Positions 50,956-63,213 of a stretch of DNA of 64,000 bases are shown in pieces. The notes under the pieces are model-generated. The model did no database searches and was not told where the DNA came from. It was given only the letters and a program-made list of their open reading frames with translations. Within the stretch, counting starts at the first letter, position 1; each line of letters begins with the position of its first letter. The DNA is from Yersinia rochesterensis (GTDB taxonomy: Bacteria; Pseudomonadota; Gammaproteobacteria; Enterobacterales; Enterobacteriaceae), in the NCBI RefSeq assembly GCF_003600645.1, contig NZ_CP032482.1:2356001-2420000 (forward strand). Reading direction: 5' to 3'. The position numbers and the translations under genes were made by a program.

Positions 50956-51935
50956 TTTTCTACTTCCTGATTATTTTCGGTCTGCTCAGCGCTGACCACT
51001 TTCTGTATGAAATAACGCGGGCGCGCACGCACATCGTTATAAATACGACCGATATATTCACCGAGTAATCCCATACCAACAAATTGGGCACCAATGAACA
51101 TAAACAACACGGCAAACAGCGTAAATACGCCGCCGCCTGCCCATTCAGGGCCAAATACCAAACGTAAAACCACTAACAACACGGCGAGAGTGAAACCAGA
51201 AAGTGCAATAACACTGCCTACCAGACTTAATAAGCGTAATGGCGTTGTTGTCAGGCAAGTAATCAAGTCATACATCAGATTAATGAGTTTCATCAGGCTA
51301 TATTTAGAATCGCCAAACTCACGTTCTGCATGATGCACAGTAATCTCAGTCGTGCGGCGGGCAAATGTGTTTGCCAGAATAGGAATGAAGGTACTGCGTT
51401 CGTGACAGTGTAACATTGCTTCAATGATATGACGGCGATAAGCACGTAACATGCAGCCATAATCACCCATGGATTTCCCCGTGGCGCGTTGAATCATCAT
51501 ATTAATCATGCGGGAAGCCGTCTTGCGAAACAAAGAATCCTGACGGTTCGCACGCACAGTGCCCACGACGTCATAACCCTCTTCAGCGACACTCACCAGC
51601 CGAGGGATCTCTTCCGGCGGATTTTGCAAGTCAGCATCAAGTGTAATGACCAAGTCGCCGCTGACCTGATTGAACCCCGCCATAATGGCGGAATGTTGTC
51701 CATAATTACGATTGAGTAAAACGGCAATGATATGGCTCTCTGGCTCATTCGCCGCTGCCGTCAAAAGCTCGGCGGAATTGTCACTACTGCCATCATCAAC
51801 CAGAATAATTTCATAGGGTTGCGTTAGTAACTTACAGGCAGCCAACGTCCTTTCTATTAATGCTGGTAGACTCTCTTGCTCGTTATAAACAGGGATAACG
51901 ATTGAGACTTTCTTGATTTCTTTACATTCAGACAC
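50952..51935 (-). CDS. arnC: Undecaprenyl-phosphate 4-deoxy-4-formamido-L-arabinose transferase ArnC
   Basis: This GT2-family transferase moves L-Ara4FN from UDP to undecaprenyl phosphate at the cytoplasmic face. The 327-residue protein has [15 protein letters not shown] at 9-23, the DDGSSDNS nucleotide-sugar motif near 47 and two C-terminal membrane helices (about 235-300). It overlaps arnA (ATGA) and arnB (eight bases). Confidence 0.95.
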   Translation of the reverse strand: MSECKEIKKVSIVIPVYNEQESLPALIERTLAACKLLTQPYEIILVDDGSSDNSAELLTAAANEPESHIIAVLLNRNYGQHSAIMAGFNQVSGDLVITLDADLQNPPEEIPRLVSVAEEGYDVVGTVRANRQDSLFRKTASRMINMMIQRATGKSMGDYGCMLRAYRRHIIEAMLHCHERSTFIPILANTFARRTTEITVHHAEREFGDSKYSLMKLINLMYDLITCLTTTPLRLLSLVGSVIALSGFTLAVLLVVLRLVFGPEWAGGGVFTLFAVLFMFIGAQFVGMGLLGEYIGRIYNDVRARPRYFIQKVVSAEQTENNQEVEK

Positions 51936-53076
51936 GGTGCGGCCCTATAATTGTTGCCAATGCATCAACCACCCGATCAACATCGCTGTCTAGCATGTCG
52001 GGGAAAAGGGGCAATGTGCATAATCTGGCAGAATTCCACTCAGTATTTGGTAAGTTAAGGCGCGGATAACGCTCGCGATAATATTTCTGGGTATGCGCCG
52101 CACGAAAATGCAACCCTGTGCCTATCCCTGCATCTTTCAGACGCGCCATCAGTAAATCCCGGTCAATGCCACAACGTTCCTCATCAACTCGCACCATAAA
52201 AAGATGCCAGGCATGTTGATGGGCATAATGCGGAACAGCTAAAGGTTGCAAAGGAGAATTAGCTAATGCCGCATGATAACGAGCGACTAGCTCTTGCCGG
52301 CGGGCGTTGATTTCAGGTAAACGCCCAAGTTGAACCACTGCAATAGCGGCGTGAATATCCGATAAGTTGTATTTATATCCCGGCTCAACAACCTCAGCCT
52401 GCGGACTGCGGCCTTGGATTTGGCGGTCAAAGGCATCAACTCCTAAGCCATGAAACTTGAGTCGGCGCACTCTGGCTGCCAATTCATCATCGTCAGTGGC
52501 AATTAAACCACCCTCAGCACAAGTGATATTTTTGATAGCGTGGAAAGAAAAGATAGCGGTACCTTTCTCACCAACCCATTGATCTTTATAACGCGTACCA
52601 ACAGCATGAGCCGCATCTTCAATTAATGGGATTCCGTATTGCTGGGCTATCAGACGCAAAGCATCAAGATCACAAGGTGCCCCTGCATAATGAACGGGAA
52701 TAATGGCTTTGGTTTTCGGTGTGATCGCGGCTTCAATATCCGCAGCATTCACCATTAAGGTGTCGCGGTCGATATCAACCATTACCGGTTCAGCGCCCAG
52801 CAGCACAATCATATTAAGGGTTGAGACCCACGTCTGAGATGGCGTAATGACCTCATCACCAGGGCCAATCCCTAGCGCCATTAGCGTAATATGCATACCT
52901 GCCGTAGCAGAACAGACAGCAACTGCATGTTTGCAACCCAATGCGCTACAAAAATCAGTTTCCAACTGTTGGTTCTGAGGGCCTGTGGTTATCCAACCGG
53001 AGCCTAGCACTTTTACTACCGCATTAATTTCGTCCGAACCAATCGCCGGACGAGAAAAAGGCAAAAAATTCTGCAT
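51928..53076 (-). CDS. arnB: UDP-4-amino-4-deoxy-L-arabinose--oxoglutarate aminotransferase ArnB
   Basis: This PLP-dependent aminotransferase of the DegT/DnrJ/EryC1 family makes UDP-L-Ara4N from the 4-keto sugar with glutamate. The 382-residue protein has the PLP lysine in [15 protein letters not shown] near residue 188 and PSQTWVST near 84-91. It is the first gene of the seven-gene arn operon and lies behind a PmrA/PhoP control region. Confidence 0.95.
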   Translation of the reverse strand: MQNFLPFSRPAIGSDEINAVVKVLGSGWITTGPQNQQLETDFCSALGCKHAVAVCSATAGMHITLMALGIGPGDEVITPSQTWVSTLNMIVLLGAEPVMVDIDRDTLMVNAADIEAAITPKTKAIIPVHYAGAPCDLDALRLIAQQYGIPLIEDAAHAVGTRYKDQWVGEKGTAIFSFHAIKNITCAEGGLIATDDDELAARVRRLKFHGLGVDAFDRQIQGRSPQAEVVEPGYKYNLSDIHAAIAVVQLGRLPEINARRQELVARYHAALANSPLQPLAVPHYAHQHAWHLFMVRVDEERCGIDRDLLMARLKDAGIGTGLHFRAAHTQKYYRERYPRLNLPNTEWNSARLCTLPLFPDMLDSDVDRVVDALATIIGPHRV

Positions 53077-53190
53077 TGAGAAATCCCTAGGATACTTGGC
53101 ACTTTGGGGAACTATATGCCCCTATAAGTTAACGGAAACTAAACACTACTCAGATAGATACATGCTTGGCTGAACATGAAGTTTAGTTTA

Positions 53191-53212
53191 TTAACCTTAA
53201 ATAAACCTTAAG
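53191..53212 (-). promoter_or_regulatory. Overlapping PmrA and PhoP-like boxes upstream of arnB
   Basis: Read on the minus strand, CTTAAG-N5-TTTAAG (53196-53212) is a near-perfect PmrA box. The same bases contain GGTTTA-N5-GGTTAA (53191-53207), a PhoP box with one mismatch. It lies about 115-135 bases before the arnB start. Dual control by PmrA and PhoP is known for the Y. pestis arn (pmrF) operon. The rest of 53077-53415 holds only this promoter region. Confidence 0.75.
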
Positions 53213-53415
53213 ATAGGATTTTTTTGCGGTAGTATTTGACGTGATTATTTTAAGTTGAATTATTCATTTTTTCAGAAAAATCAATCTAATGAAAAAGATA
53301 TCCTGACGCGGTTGAGACCCGATTAATTATCTTTATCAGAAAGGAAGTATCGAAATCGAAACGACAGATACCGGCCGGTTGTTGGCGGATATAATCTAAT
53401 AATAATCAACAAATT

Positions 53416-54180
53416 TTACGATTGAAAACTTTTGGTAATGATCCAACTCTGTTGATTAAAACTGTGTATTTGGAAATCGACCTCAAATACTTCAGAGAGA
53501 ATATGAGTTTCCATCACCTGATGAGTCCCACCTTGGGCCAGCACATGACCACGTGCCATTAACCAAACCTGGTCAGCCTGTTGTAAGGTGTGATTAAGAT
53601 CATGGGCGCTGATTATTGCGCTGCGGCCAGCAGAACAGAACTCGCGTAGCAAACTATCCAATGCCACTTTTTGCGCGACATCAAGACCGGTGTACGGCTC
53701 ATCAAGTAACAGCAATTTACTATCAGGATTAATATCTGGCCAAGCTTGCAAAAAAACCGCCGCTAAACGAACCCGCTGCCACTCTCCGCCAGAAAGTTGT
53801 GACAACATGCGAGATAACTTGTCGGTTAATCGTAATTTCTCACAGAGATAACCAATAGTAGCCGCAATGGCATCCTGAGGAACACCTGCCGGTTGATAAA
53901 GAGAAAGGTATTGAAAAACCGGCATCATTGTCAGAGCCGATTGTTGTTGAGATAAATAAGCCCGAAAACGAGCCAAGTCATGCCCTAAATAACGGGATAA
54001 TGATTTCCCCGCGAGGGTAATATCCCCTTCCGAGGGCAATAATCCCGCTAAAGCAGTGAGTAACGTACTTTTCCCTGCCCCATTCGGGCCTATCACATGA
54101 ATTTGCAACCCAGCAGCGACTTGCGTAGAAAAAGGAGCAAGACGGGTATCTACACTGACATTACTGAGTTGCAATAACAT
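53416..54180 (-). CDS. btuD: Vitamin B12 ABC transporter ATPase BtuD
   Basis: This ATPase energises import of cobalamin by BtuC2D2-F. The 254-residue protein has Walker A GPNGAGKST near residue 33-41, signature QLSGGEWQRVRLA near 126-138, Walker B LLLLDEPYTGLD near 157 and the His switch SAHDLNH near 194. It lies 24 bases after btuE. Confidence 0.94.
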   Translation of the reverse strand: MLLQLSNVSVDTRLAPFSTQVAAGLQIHVIGPNGAGKSTLLTALAGLLPSEGDITLAGKSLSRYLGHDLARFRAYLSQQQSALTMMPVFQYLSLYQPAGVPQDAIAATIGYLCEKLRLTDKLSRMLSQLSGGEWQRVRLAAVFLQAWPDINPDSKLLLLDEPYTGLDVAQKVALDSLLREFCSAGRSAIISAHDLNHTLQQADQVWLMARGHVLAQGGTHQVMETHILSEVFEVDFQIHSFNQQSWIITKSFQS

Positions 54181-54204
54181 AAAAATAACTTTTTCATCCG
54201 TAAA

Positions 54205-54759
54205 TTAGTGAGCCGCTAAGGCCCGAGTAATAGCATTGATCAAAATCGGGTCTTCTGGTGTCATATCGGGAGCAAAACGCTCAAGAACCACACCCTCTCG
54301 GCTAATCAGGAATTTTTCAAAATTCCATAAAATATCGCCAACCTGCTTTGGTTCACGCCCTTTACTCGCTAAGCGCTGATAGAATTCACTGCCTTCAGGT
54401 TTTACAGCAACAGGTTTAGCTGCGATCAATTGCTGGTATAAAGGATGGCGTTGTGAGCCATTGACTTCAATTTTGCTAAACATCGGGAAATCAACACCAA
54501 AAGTACCGCGGCAGAATGCCTGAATTTCCTCGTTGCTGCCCGGCTCTTGCCCCGCAAACTCATTACTAGGAAATCCTAATACCTCAAAACCCTGCTGCTG
54601 ATAAGTTTTGTACAGATTTTCCAAACCTTCATACTGCTTGGTTAAACCGCATTGGGAAGCGACATTGACCACCAGCAAAACCGAACCTTTATACTTTTCC
54701 AGCTTAACTGATTGGTTTTCAATTGTTTTTACTGGGATGGAATAAATTGAATCATTCAT
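54205..54759 (-). CDS. btuE: Thioredoxin/glutathione peroxidase BtuE
   Basis: This cytoplasmic peroxidase of the glutathione-peroxidase family sits between btuC and btuD but is not needed for B12 transport in E. coli. The 184-residue protein has the peroxidatic Cys37 in NVASQCGLT, the conserved GFPSNEFAGQEPG near 77-89 and the WNFEKFLI segment near 145-152 with the active-site Trp and Asn. Confidence 0.93.
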   Translation of the reverse strand: MNDSIYSIPVKTIENQSVKLEKYKGSVLLVVNVASQCGLTKQYEGLENLYKTYQQQGFEVLGFPSNEFAGQEPGSNEEIQAFCRGTFGVDFPMFSKIEVNGSQRHPLYQQLIAAKPVAVKPEGSEFYQRLASKGREPKQVGDILWNFEKFLISREGVVLERFAPDMTPEDPILINAITRALAAH

Positions 54760-54820
54760 CAGGAGGAATCCTTATTCAGCGATGATAAACCTACCGGAAC
54801 ATAAGCCCATGTAAGGCTGA

Positions 54821-55828
54821 TCACTTTACACGGTTCACTCGTGTCAGCAACCAGATAAATAATGGCGCGCCTAAGGTTGCCGTTACCACACCAATCGGCA
54901 ATTCTGCCGAGAATAAGGCGATTCGCGCCACGACATCGGCTAATAACAATATTCCGCCCCCCGCCAAGGCACATCCAGCCAATAACCGGCGCTGATCCGT
55001 TAACCCCGTCAGCCGTAAGATATGTGGAATGACCAGGCCAATAAAGCTGATCACTCCCGCCAGGGCAACACTAATACCCACCAGTAGACCAATCGCGAGA
55101 ACCAATAAGTTCCGCCATAGATGGAGAGAAACCCCCAATTGTCGGGCTTGTTGTTCACCGAGAGACATAAAATTAAGTACATGACCTTGGCAACAGAGCC
55201 AAATAACAACAGGTAGCAATGCGAGCACTAGCCCTTGTTGCCGCCAGTCAATACCGCTAAATCCGCCCATCATCCAATACATTAATTGGCGTAAATCCAA
55301 GCTGGTGCTGAAATAAACTGCCCACGTCATAATGGCGCTACAAACAATTCCCAAAGCAACCCCAACCAATAACAATCGGGCATTGGTTAATAAGCGTCGG
55401 CGGGCAAAAGCCAGCAGAAGCACCGTCATCAATAAGGCTCCCGCAATAGCACAAGCACTTAAAAACCAGATAGGCAGCAACCCATGCCCCAATAAAACAG
55501 CCATTACCAGCGCAACACCAGCGCCGTTTGCCACCCCTAATAAGCCCGGTTCTGCTAATGGATTCTCAAACAATGCCTGCATGACGGCGCCAGATACGGC
55601 AAGACTCGCCCCTACCATCATCACTGCCAATGCTCGAGGCAAACGTAACTGCCAGACGAATAATTGCCCGGTTTCGCTGAACCACTGAGTGGGCCAAATC
55701 CAAATATCACCGACACATAAACTAATGAAAAACGCCAAAAACACTATGACAACCAGCACGTTGAGATAAAGGTGATCACGTTGTTGTTGTCGTTGTTGAA
55801 GTGCGGTAAATAACTGACTGGTCTGCAT
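54821..55828 (-). CDS. btuC: Vitamin B12 ABC transporter permease BtuC
   Basis: This inner-membrane permease of the FecCD family has ten membrane helices. From ATG 55828 it has 335 residues; E. coli BtuC has 326. [25 protein letters not shown] and the cytoplasmic coupling segment with [10 protein letters not shown] are conserved. The start five codons upstream (55843) has its GAGG only two bases away, whereas 55828 has GAGG at five bases, so 55828 is preferred. Confidence 0.93.
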   Translation of the reverse strand: MQTSQLFTALQQRQQQRDHLYLNVLVVIVFLAFFISLCVGDIWIWPTQWFSETGQLFVWQLRLPRALAVMMVGASLAVSGAVMQALFENPLAEPGLLGVANGAGVALVMAVLLGHGLLPIWFLSACAIAGALLMTVLLLAFARRRLLTNARLLLVGVALGIVCSAIMTWAVYFSTSLDLRQLMYWMMGGFSGIDWRQQGLVLALLPVVIWLCCQGHVLNFMSLGEQQARQLGVSLHLWRNLLVLAIGLLVGISVALAGVISFIGLVIPHILRLTGLTDQRRLLAGCALAGGGILLLADVVARIALFSAELPIGVVTATLGAPLFIWLLTRVNRVK

Positions 55829-56027
55829 GACATCCTCGGCCATTGCCTCAGGATCTACCTGAAGATATCTGATAAGTATCAGGGGCTATTATTGATTGCT
55901 AAGTAATGATAGTAAGAGGTTCAGGGGATAAGAGGAAGTTTTGCATGAAGAAGTTGATTTTTTATTGAGAGAAAACGCCAGCGTTGCCCCTAATATCAGA
56001 GGCAACGTGAGCGCTATCTGTTATTTA

Positions 56028-56519
56028 TTATCCGCGATAACCATTACTTTGCGGGGGCTTGACCTGCTGACCGCCATGACGACCATTATTATTCTGACTC
56101 CCTGGGCTATTTGACTCTCCCGATTTGCCGGGGTTGCCCACACTATGATTATTACCCAGTTGACCAGGCCCATTATTTTCATTGTGCTGTGATTGATTAC
56201 CACGAGAATCACGCCCACTGTTCCTTTCACTAGGTTCCGGCCCACGGAATGGATTATGACCATCATGTTCAGAGGGGCGCTGCCAACGCCCACCATCCCA
56301 ATAATAACCGCGTTCACTACGGTCACCGATATGTCCATCACGGTGCTCGTGCCACCATTGTGGTGGACGCCAATCATAACCATCCCAGTAATAGCCTCGG
56401 TTATCTTGGTCACCTAAATGTAAGCTGACTCCGGGTATATTGATGTCCAGCGACACATCAGCCTGCGCGATCAATGGCATTAATGATAGGATGCCTAGTA
56501 ACAGCAGATATCTTTTCAT
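56028..56519 (-). CDS. Secreted DUF2502-type protein with Trp/Tyr repeats
   Basis: This 163-residue protein has a cleavable signal peptide (about 20 residues, ending IAQA). A DVSLDINIPGVSLHLGDQD segment typical of DUF2502 (YpeC-like) proteins follows. Two repeats of RGYYWDGYDWRPP and RGYYWDGGRWQRP lie near 41-53 and 70-82, and an Asn/Gly/Ser-rich low-complexity tail covers about 95-163. Function is unknown; the location is periplasmic by signal peptide. The disordered tail is longer than I expect for the family. The open frame in the same place in another phase is a shadow. Confidence 0.7.
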   Translation of the reverse strand: MKRYLLLLGILSLMPLIAQADVSLDINIPGVSLHLGDQDNRGYYWDGYDWRPPQWWHEHRDGHIGDRSERGYYWDGGRWQRPSEHDGHNPFRGPEPSERNSGRDSRGNQSQHNENNGPGQLGNNHSVGNPGKSGESNSPGSQNNNGRHGGQQVKPPQSNGYRG

Positions 56520-56940
56520 ATTAATCCGAATGTATTATTTAACATTGATAATTTTATATCAGTGAAAATAATGTCTATCTATCGGATAACTTCCCATTTT
56601 CAATTTCATTGCATATTGCTAACGGAATCCATACACTCATTTCAGATTATCTATTTTAATCTACTACTATTCTCGGCATCATTTAACATGCCGTTTATAG
56701 TTACTGGTTTGATATTTAATCATCATTGTAAATATTTTCAATCACCAGTTTAAATAGTGGCTATTTTGCTATTTACACATTGTAAATCTAAGCCAAAAGA
56801 TGTAATTCAGTCGGGCTGGTAGCAACGGTGTTGGCAACTATCCAGAATAATCCTGTGTGTGCCATGAACTGACTGAATATAAAATATTAATGAAAAGCCT
56901 TGGGAGACTTTTCATTAATAAGCATCTGCAAAAACGTTAA
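56520..56940. other. 421-base AT-rich gap
   Basis: Only promoter-like AT-rich sequence is visible here. No repeat of the ERIC class, hairpin terminator or conserved small gene was recognised. A 63-codon frame on the plus strand (56562-56753) has no ribosome-binding site or recognisable family. Confidence 0.35.
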
Positions 56941-57480
56941 TTACCACATCAAATCATCTGGTACTTTAAAGTCAGCATACGGATCTTCTCCATCTTGCTC
57001 TTCCTGACTCAGCGCACTATTTAATACAATACTGCTCGCATCTCGCTGCGCAATTTTATCGGCTACGCTCGCAGGGATAATAGCGTATTCACTCTCTCCA
57101 CTGTTATCAACAACCAAACGAGCAATGGCGAGACGGCCACTAATCAACTGAGTTTGAGTAAGCTTATCCACAACTATTTTTTTAATTAAATTATTATCTG
57201 TGAAGTTAAAACCAATATTGCCTTTTGAAAGACTGATTTTGTTCATTTCAATCAACTGCTTCACTTGAGCTTTATATTCTTTAGATAAAGCAGCTTGTTT
57301 TTGTTGTTCGCTTAGCTGTTTATCGCGCTCCAGTTGTGCTTTCTTATTTTCTTCCACAATCTCTCTTGCCTCACGCGCTTGAACTCGTGATTTTTTAGCC
57401 GTCCTTTGGACTTTAGCCATTTTTTTGCTGGTTACTAATCCAGCCTTTAACATCTGTTCTTGTAAGGTTAGTTTTGTCAT
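56941..57480 (-). CDS. DUF2058 protein, YaiL-like
   Basis: This 179-residue cytoplasmic protein has a very basic, coiled-coil N-terminal half (TKLTLQEQMLKAGLVTSKKMAKVQRTAKKSR, residues 2-32, then Glu/Lys/Gln-rich to about 75). A small C-terminal domain of about 80-179 ends in an acidic tail. It closely matches E. coli YaiL, a DUF2058 protein described as nucleoprotein or polynucleotide-associated. The basic helical part suggests RNA or ribosome association. In E. coli yaiL lies elsewhere, so this is a placement difference or a paralogue. Confidence 0.8.
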   Translation of the reverse strand: MTKLTLQEQMLKAGLVTSKKMAKVQRTAKKSRVQAREAREIVEENKKAQLERDKQLSEQQKQAALSKEYKAQVKQLIEMNKISLSKGNIGFNFTDNNLIKKIVVDKLTQTQLISGRLAIARLVVDNSGESEYAIIPASVADKIAQRDASSIVLNSALSQEEQDGEDPYADFKVPDDLMW

Positions 57481-57778
57481 CTTCGCTTCTAAACCAGTTG
57501 AATAATTTGTGGGATTATACCTGTAATTTTTGAGTCTGTACCAGGTTGCTAGACCTGATCACTGTGTCGCCTGAGTTTAAGGGGCTATAAAGGCTGGGGT
57601 TTTGCAGTGTCAGAATGTTGCTGTCGTTCATCCAATGTCATTTCAAATCAACTTTATTGGTTTTTGAGCTTCTACCTCAATTAAAGCAGACACTCGCATT
57701 AGGGAAGATAGCCCTAATTTGCGATTAGGATGTGGCTATTTTTAAAAAGTTAATGAATTTCAATAATTTACTGATAAG
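57481..57778. other. Gap between the DUF2058 gene and ihfA
   Basis: About 300 bases with no gene. It contains promoter-type sequence for the DUF2058 gene and ends at the ihfA terminator. Confidence 0.4.
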
Positions 57779-57804
57779 AAAAAGGCCGCTTGCGCGGCCT
57801 TTTG
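57779..57804 (-). terminator. Terminator of the pheST-ihfA operon
   Basis: An AAAAGGCCGC/GCGGCCTTTT hairpin with a T-run on the minus strand lies 15 bases after the ihfA stop. Confidence 0.88.
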
Positions 57805-57819
57805 TTTCGGGAAAAAAAT

Positions 57820-58116
57820 TCACTCTTTCGGAGTGGCACTCTCTACCCGGCTTTTTAACTTTTGCCCTGGACGGAAAGTCACCACACGGCGCGCCGTAAT
57901 AGGGATATCCTCACCCGTCTTCGGATTACGGCCCGGACGTTGGTTCTTGTCTCGCAGATCAAAATTGCCAAAGCCAGACAGTTTGACCTGTTCGCCATTC
58001 TCAAGAGCACGACGTACTTCTTCAAAGAATAACTCAACTAGATCTTTTGCATCACGTTTGCTAAGCCCTAGCTTCTCAAACAGATGTTCTGACATTTCAG
58101 CTTTAGTAAGCGCCAT
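57820..58116 (-). CDS. ihfA: Integration host factor alpha subunit
   Basis: This DNA-bending nucleoid protein forms a heterodimer with IhfB. The 98-residue protein shows the DNA-minor-groove arm [19 protein letters not shown] near 60-78 and the Gly-rich GFGNFDLR turn. It follows pheT by four bases, so it is expressed from the pheST operon as well as any internal promoter. Confidence 0.97.
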
Positions 58117-58120
58117 AGGT

Positions 58121-60508
58121 TCAATCCCTCAAGGATGCTTGGAATCGCTGTTTTAACGCCTCTACACATCTTGCGACAGTAGCGGCGATCTCCTCTTCTT
58201 CCAGTGTACGGGCGGTATCCTGCAACACCAGACTAATAGCCAGACTCTTATAACCTTCTGCTACGCCCTTGCCACGGTACACATCAAACAAGTTTACGCC
58301 AACTACCTGATTTGCGCCAACTTTCTTACACTCCGCCAAAATATCTTCTGCGGGAACGTTTTCAGCCACGACAACAGCGATATCACGACGGTTTGCTGGG
58401 AAGCGCGAAATCTCGCTGGCGTGAGGCACAGCGCGGTCTGCAAGCTTGTTCCACTGCACTTCAAACACCACAGTGCGGCCATTTAAATCCAGCTTACGTT
58501 CCAGTTCAGGATGAACTACACCAATGAAACCAATGTGTTCCCCTGATAAATAAATTGCAGCGCTCTGCCCTGGATGCAGTGCAGAATGCGTTTCGGCACG
58601 GAACTGAACATCCGATAATTTGCCAGTAAGTTCCAGAATTGCTTCCAAATCGCCCTTCAAATCATAGAAGTCGATTGGCTGACGTGCCAAATCCCAGTGT
58701 TCATCATAACGGTGACCGGTAATGACAGCAGCCAGCATTACCTCCTGCCGAACACCAAGATCTGCTTTACTATCAGGCACAAAGCGCAAACCGCTTTCAA
58801 ATAAACGCAAACGAGATTGCTGGCGATTCTGGTTATATACCACCGCTGACAGTAAACCTGTCAACAATGACAACCGCATTGCAGACATCTCAATGGATAT
58901 TGGGCTGGGTAAGATGAGTGCATCTTGCTGTGGGTGCAGCAATGCCTGTATTTTGGGGTCAACAAAACTGTAAGTAATTGCTTCTTGATAGCCGCGATCG
59001 ACTAAAGCGGTCTTAACTCGCTTCAGTGACAAGTTGGCTTCGCGGTGTTTCGTCATCACCAAATCAGCCTTAATAGGCACGTCTGGAATATTGTTATACC
59101 CGTAGATACGCGCAACTTCTTCCACTAAATCTTCTTCGATTTCCATATCGAAACGCCAGCTTGGTGCGACTGCCTGCCAGTCAGAACCTACTTCAGTCAC
59201 CTGACAGCCGAGACGGCGCAGAATATCGCTGACCTGTTCAGAAGGCACATGGTGACCAATCAGGCGATCCAGTTTCTCGCGGCGCAAGGTGATAGTGGCG
59301 CGTTTGGGTAATTCTGCCGGAGCAGTCACATCAATCACCGGGCCTGCTTCACCACCGCAGATATCAATCAGCAGCCGTGTAGCTCGTTCAATCGCTTTAT
59401 GTTGCAGCGCCGGATCCACACCACGCTCATAACGATGAGAAGCATCTGTGTGTAAACCATGACGACGCGCGCGACCCGTAATTGAAAGTGGGTTGAAAAA
59501 AGCAGATTCCAACAGCACGTTGCGCGTTTCTTCATTAACCCCTGAATGCTCTCCGCCAAAAATGCCCGCCATCGCCAACGGCTTCTGTTGATCAGCAATA
59601 ACCAGAGTGTCTGCATTCAGTTTGACTGCGGTGCCATCTAATAAGGTTAATTCTTCACCTTCAGCCGCCAGGCGAACAATAATCTCAGCGTCGATACGGT
59701 CTAAGTCAAACGCATGCATCGGTTGGCCTAACTCTAACAAGACAAAGTTAGTAATATCGACAACAGGATCAATTGAACGAATACCGCAGCGGCGTAATTT
59801 CTCGCGCATCCACAATGGGGTGGCGGCCTTAATATTTATGCCTTTCACCACGCGGCCCAAATAGCGTGGGCAAGCTTGTGGGGCATCAACGCGGATCGGG
59901 AAGCTGTCATTAATAGACGGCGCAACCGGGCTGATATCTGGCTCAGTGAGTGACAATTGATTCAACACCGCCACATCACGTGCTACACCGATAATACCCA
60001 GGCAATCTGCACGGTTAGGTGTGACACTGATTTCGATAGTTTTATCATCAAGTTTCAGATATTCACGCAGGTCAACGCCAATCGGTGCATCAGCAGGTAG
60101 CTCAATAATACCGTCATGATCTTCTGAAATAGCCAGTTCAGAGAAAGAGCACAACATACCTTCAGATGGCTCACCGCGTAATTTAGCCGCTTTAATCTTA
60201 AAATCACCCGGCAGTACAGCACCGACCGTTGCAACCGCAACTTTCAAACCCTGCCGGCAGTTAGGTGCACCACAAACGATGTCCAACAAGCGCTCACCGC
60301 CAACATCAATTTTGGTTACACGTAATTTATCTGCATTTGGATGCTGACCGCATTCCACAACGTGGCCGATAACAACACCATTGAATTCGCCTGCTACCGC
60401 ATCTACGCCATCAACTTCCAAACCTGCCATGGTAATTTGATGGGCTAAATCATCACTGCTAATGGCTGGGTTTACCCATTCGCGTAACCAAAGTTCACTG
60501 AATTTCAT
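58121..60508 (-). CDS. pheT: Phenylalanyl-tRNA synthetase beta subunit
   Basis: PheT is the beta chain of the alpha2-beta2 enzyme that charges tRNA-Phe. The 795-residue protein has the N-terminal EMAP/tRNA-binding fold (about 40-150), the B3/B4 editing domain (about 210-400), B5, and a C-terminal ferredoxin-fold anticodon-binding domain (about 700-795). It lies 14 bases after pheS. Confidence 0.97.
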
Positions 60509-60522
60509 GAGATATTCCCGCC

Positions 60523-61672
<1,150 letters not shown>

Positions 61673-61775
61673 GTAATGAGTTAAAATCCGATAATTAAAA
61701 TAAATTTTCACACAAAATCAGTAAGGTATCCCATCAGTGACACCTTTACTCACGTCACCATAAGTGCTGTAGAGT

Positions 61776-61809
61776 AAAAAAACAAAAAAGCCTCCACGAT
61801 GGGAGGCTT
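61776..61809 (-). terminator. pheST attenuator terminator
   Basis: On the minus strand AAGCCTCC-loop-GGAGGCTT is followed by a T-rich run. The segment AGGAGGCTT just after the pheM stop (61842-61850) can pair with the 5' arm instead, giving the antiterminator. This is the classic arrangement for attenuation by phenylalanyl-tRNA level. Confidence 0.88.
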
Positions 61810-61854
61810 CGGCGCTATTTTTCGTTTCTATTCTTACGCGCAAGCCTCCTGAAA

Positions 61855-61899
61855 TCAGGCGCTAAAGTAAAAAAAGAAGCGAAAAGTAACAGCATGCAT
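61855..61899 (-). CDS. pheM: pheST leader peptide PheM
   Basis: The 14-codon peptide [14 protein letters not shown] has five phenylalanines in eight codons and closely matches E. coli PheM ([14 protein letters not shown]). Ribosome stalling at the Phe codons when charged tRNA-Phe is scarce prevents formation of the terminator at 61776-61809. An AGAAGG ribosome-binding site lies upstream. The directly preceding ATG at 61902 is in frame and better spaced, so a 15-residue form starting there is possible. Confidence 0.93.
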   Translation of the reverse strand: [14 protein letters not shown]

Positions 61900-61937
61900 C
61901 ATAACGATGACCTTCTTACTAATAAGCTAAAGATTAA

Positions 61938-61960
61938 AAGAGGGAGACCAGCTCCCTCTT
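61938..61960 (-). terminator. Hairpin after rplT
   Basis: AAGAGGGA/TCCCTCTT with a short T-run on the minus strand lies just after the rplT stop and before pheM. It may be a partial terminator separating the ribosomal and pheMST parts. Confidence 0.6.
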
Positions 61961-61970
61961 CAATTCTGAC

Positions 61971-62327
<357 letters not shown>

Positions 62328-62364
62328 TTACTTCTCCTATCGTCTTAATTCAAACCAAAATTAC

Positions 62365-62598
<234 letters not shown>

Positions 62599-62658
62599 CT
62601 AGCTAGGCGAACAGACCTCTTGCTATGCAAGCATAGAGAAGCCTGTTACTTGAGTGCC

Positions 62659-63210
62659 TTACTGTCTCTTCTTAGGTGCGAGCACCATGATCATCTGACG
62701 ACCTTCGATACGAGTCGGGAAGGACTCCACGACGGCCAAATCAGAATCTTCAGTCAGATCTTTTTTGACACGGTTAAGGACTTCCATGCCGATCTGTTGG
62801 TGCGCCATCTCACGTCCACGGAATCGCAGAGTGATTTTGGCTTTATCGCCATCTTCCAGAAAGCGAATCAGGTTGCGTAGTTTGACCTGATAGTCGCCAT
62901 CATCGGTACCAGGACGGAATTTAATTTCCTTGACCTGAATGACTTTTTGCTTTTTCTTCTGTTCTTTTGTCGACTTGCTCTTCTCATAGAGGAATTTGCC
63001 GTAATCCATGATACGGCAAACCGGCGGCTCGGCATTCGGACTGATTTCTACTAAATCAACACCGGCTTCCTCGGCTTTTTCAAGAGCTTCATTCAGACTG
63101 ACAATGCCAATCTGCTCACCATCGACGCCTGTTAAGCGAACTTCTGTGGCGCGAATCTCTTTGTTGATGCGATTAGGACGCGCCGGTTGAACTCGTTTTC
63201 CGCCTTTAAT
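62659..63210 (-). CDS. infC: Translation initiation factor IF-3, with AUU start codon
   Basis: IF-3 binds the 30S subunit and checks start-codon pairing. An ATG-based reading begins only at 63009 ([10 protein letters not shown]), inside the protein. The frame is open upstream to an ATT at 63210 that encodes the family N-terminus [15 protein letters not shown], with GGAGGAATAA just before. This gives 183 residues (E. coli 180). The ATT lies three bases after the thrS stop. In E. coli the rare AUU start is the basis of IF-3 autoregulation, and the same arrangement is seen here. Confidence 0.96.
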   Translation of the reverse strand: MKGGKRVQPARPNRINKEIRATEVRLTGVDGEQIGIVSLNEALEKAEEAGVDLVEISPNAEPPVCRIMDYGKFLYEKSKSTKEQKKKQKVIQVKEIKFRPGTDDGDYQVKLRNLIRFLEDGDKAKITLRFRGREMAHQQIGMEVLNRVKKDLTEDSDLAVVESFPTRIEGRQMIMVLAPKKRQ

Positions 63211-63213
63211 ACT

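Noticed and set aside
53416..55828. btuC and btuD as the missing hemU and hemV
   Set aside because: The btuE gene between them and conserved synteny with pheT and ihfA mark them as the B12 system, and they lie 11 kb from hemT.
56021..56413. 130-codon alternative frame in the DUF2502 gene
   Set aside because: The other frame has a signal peptide, family match and repeats; this one is a shadow with biased composition.
62659..63009. infC read from its first ATG (116 residues)
   Set aside because: It would lack the conserved N-terminal domain. The frame continues to an ATT start with a strong ribosome-binding site, as in E. coli.
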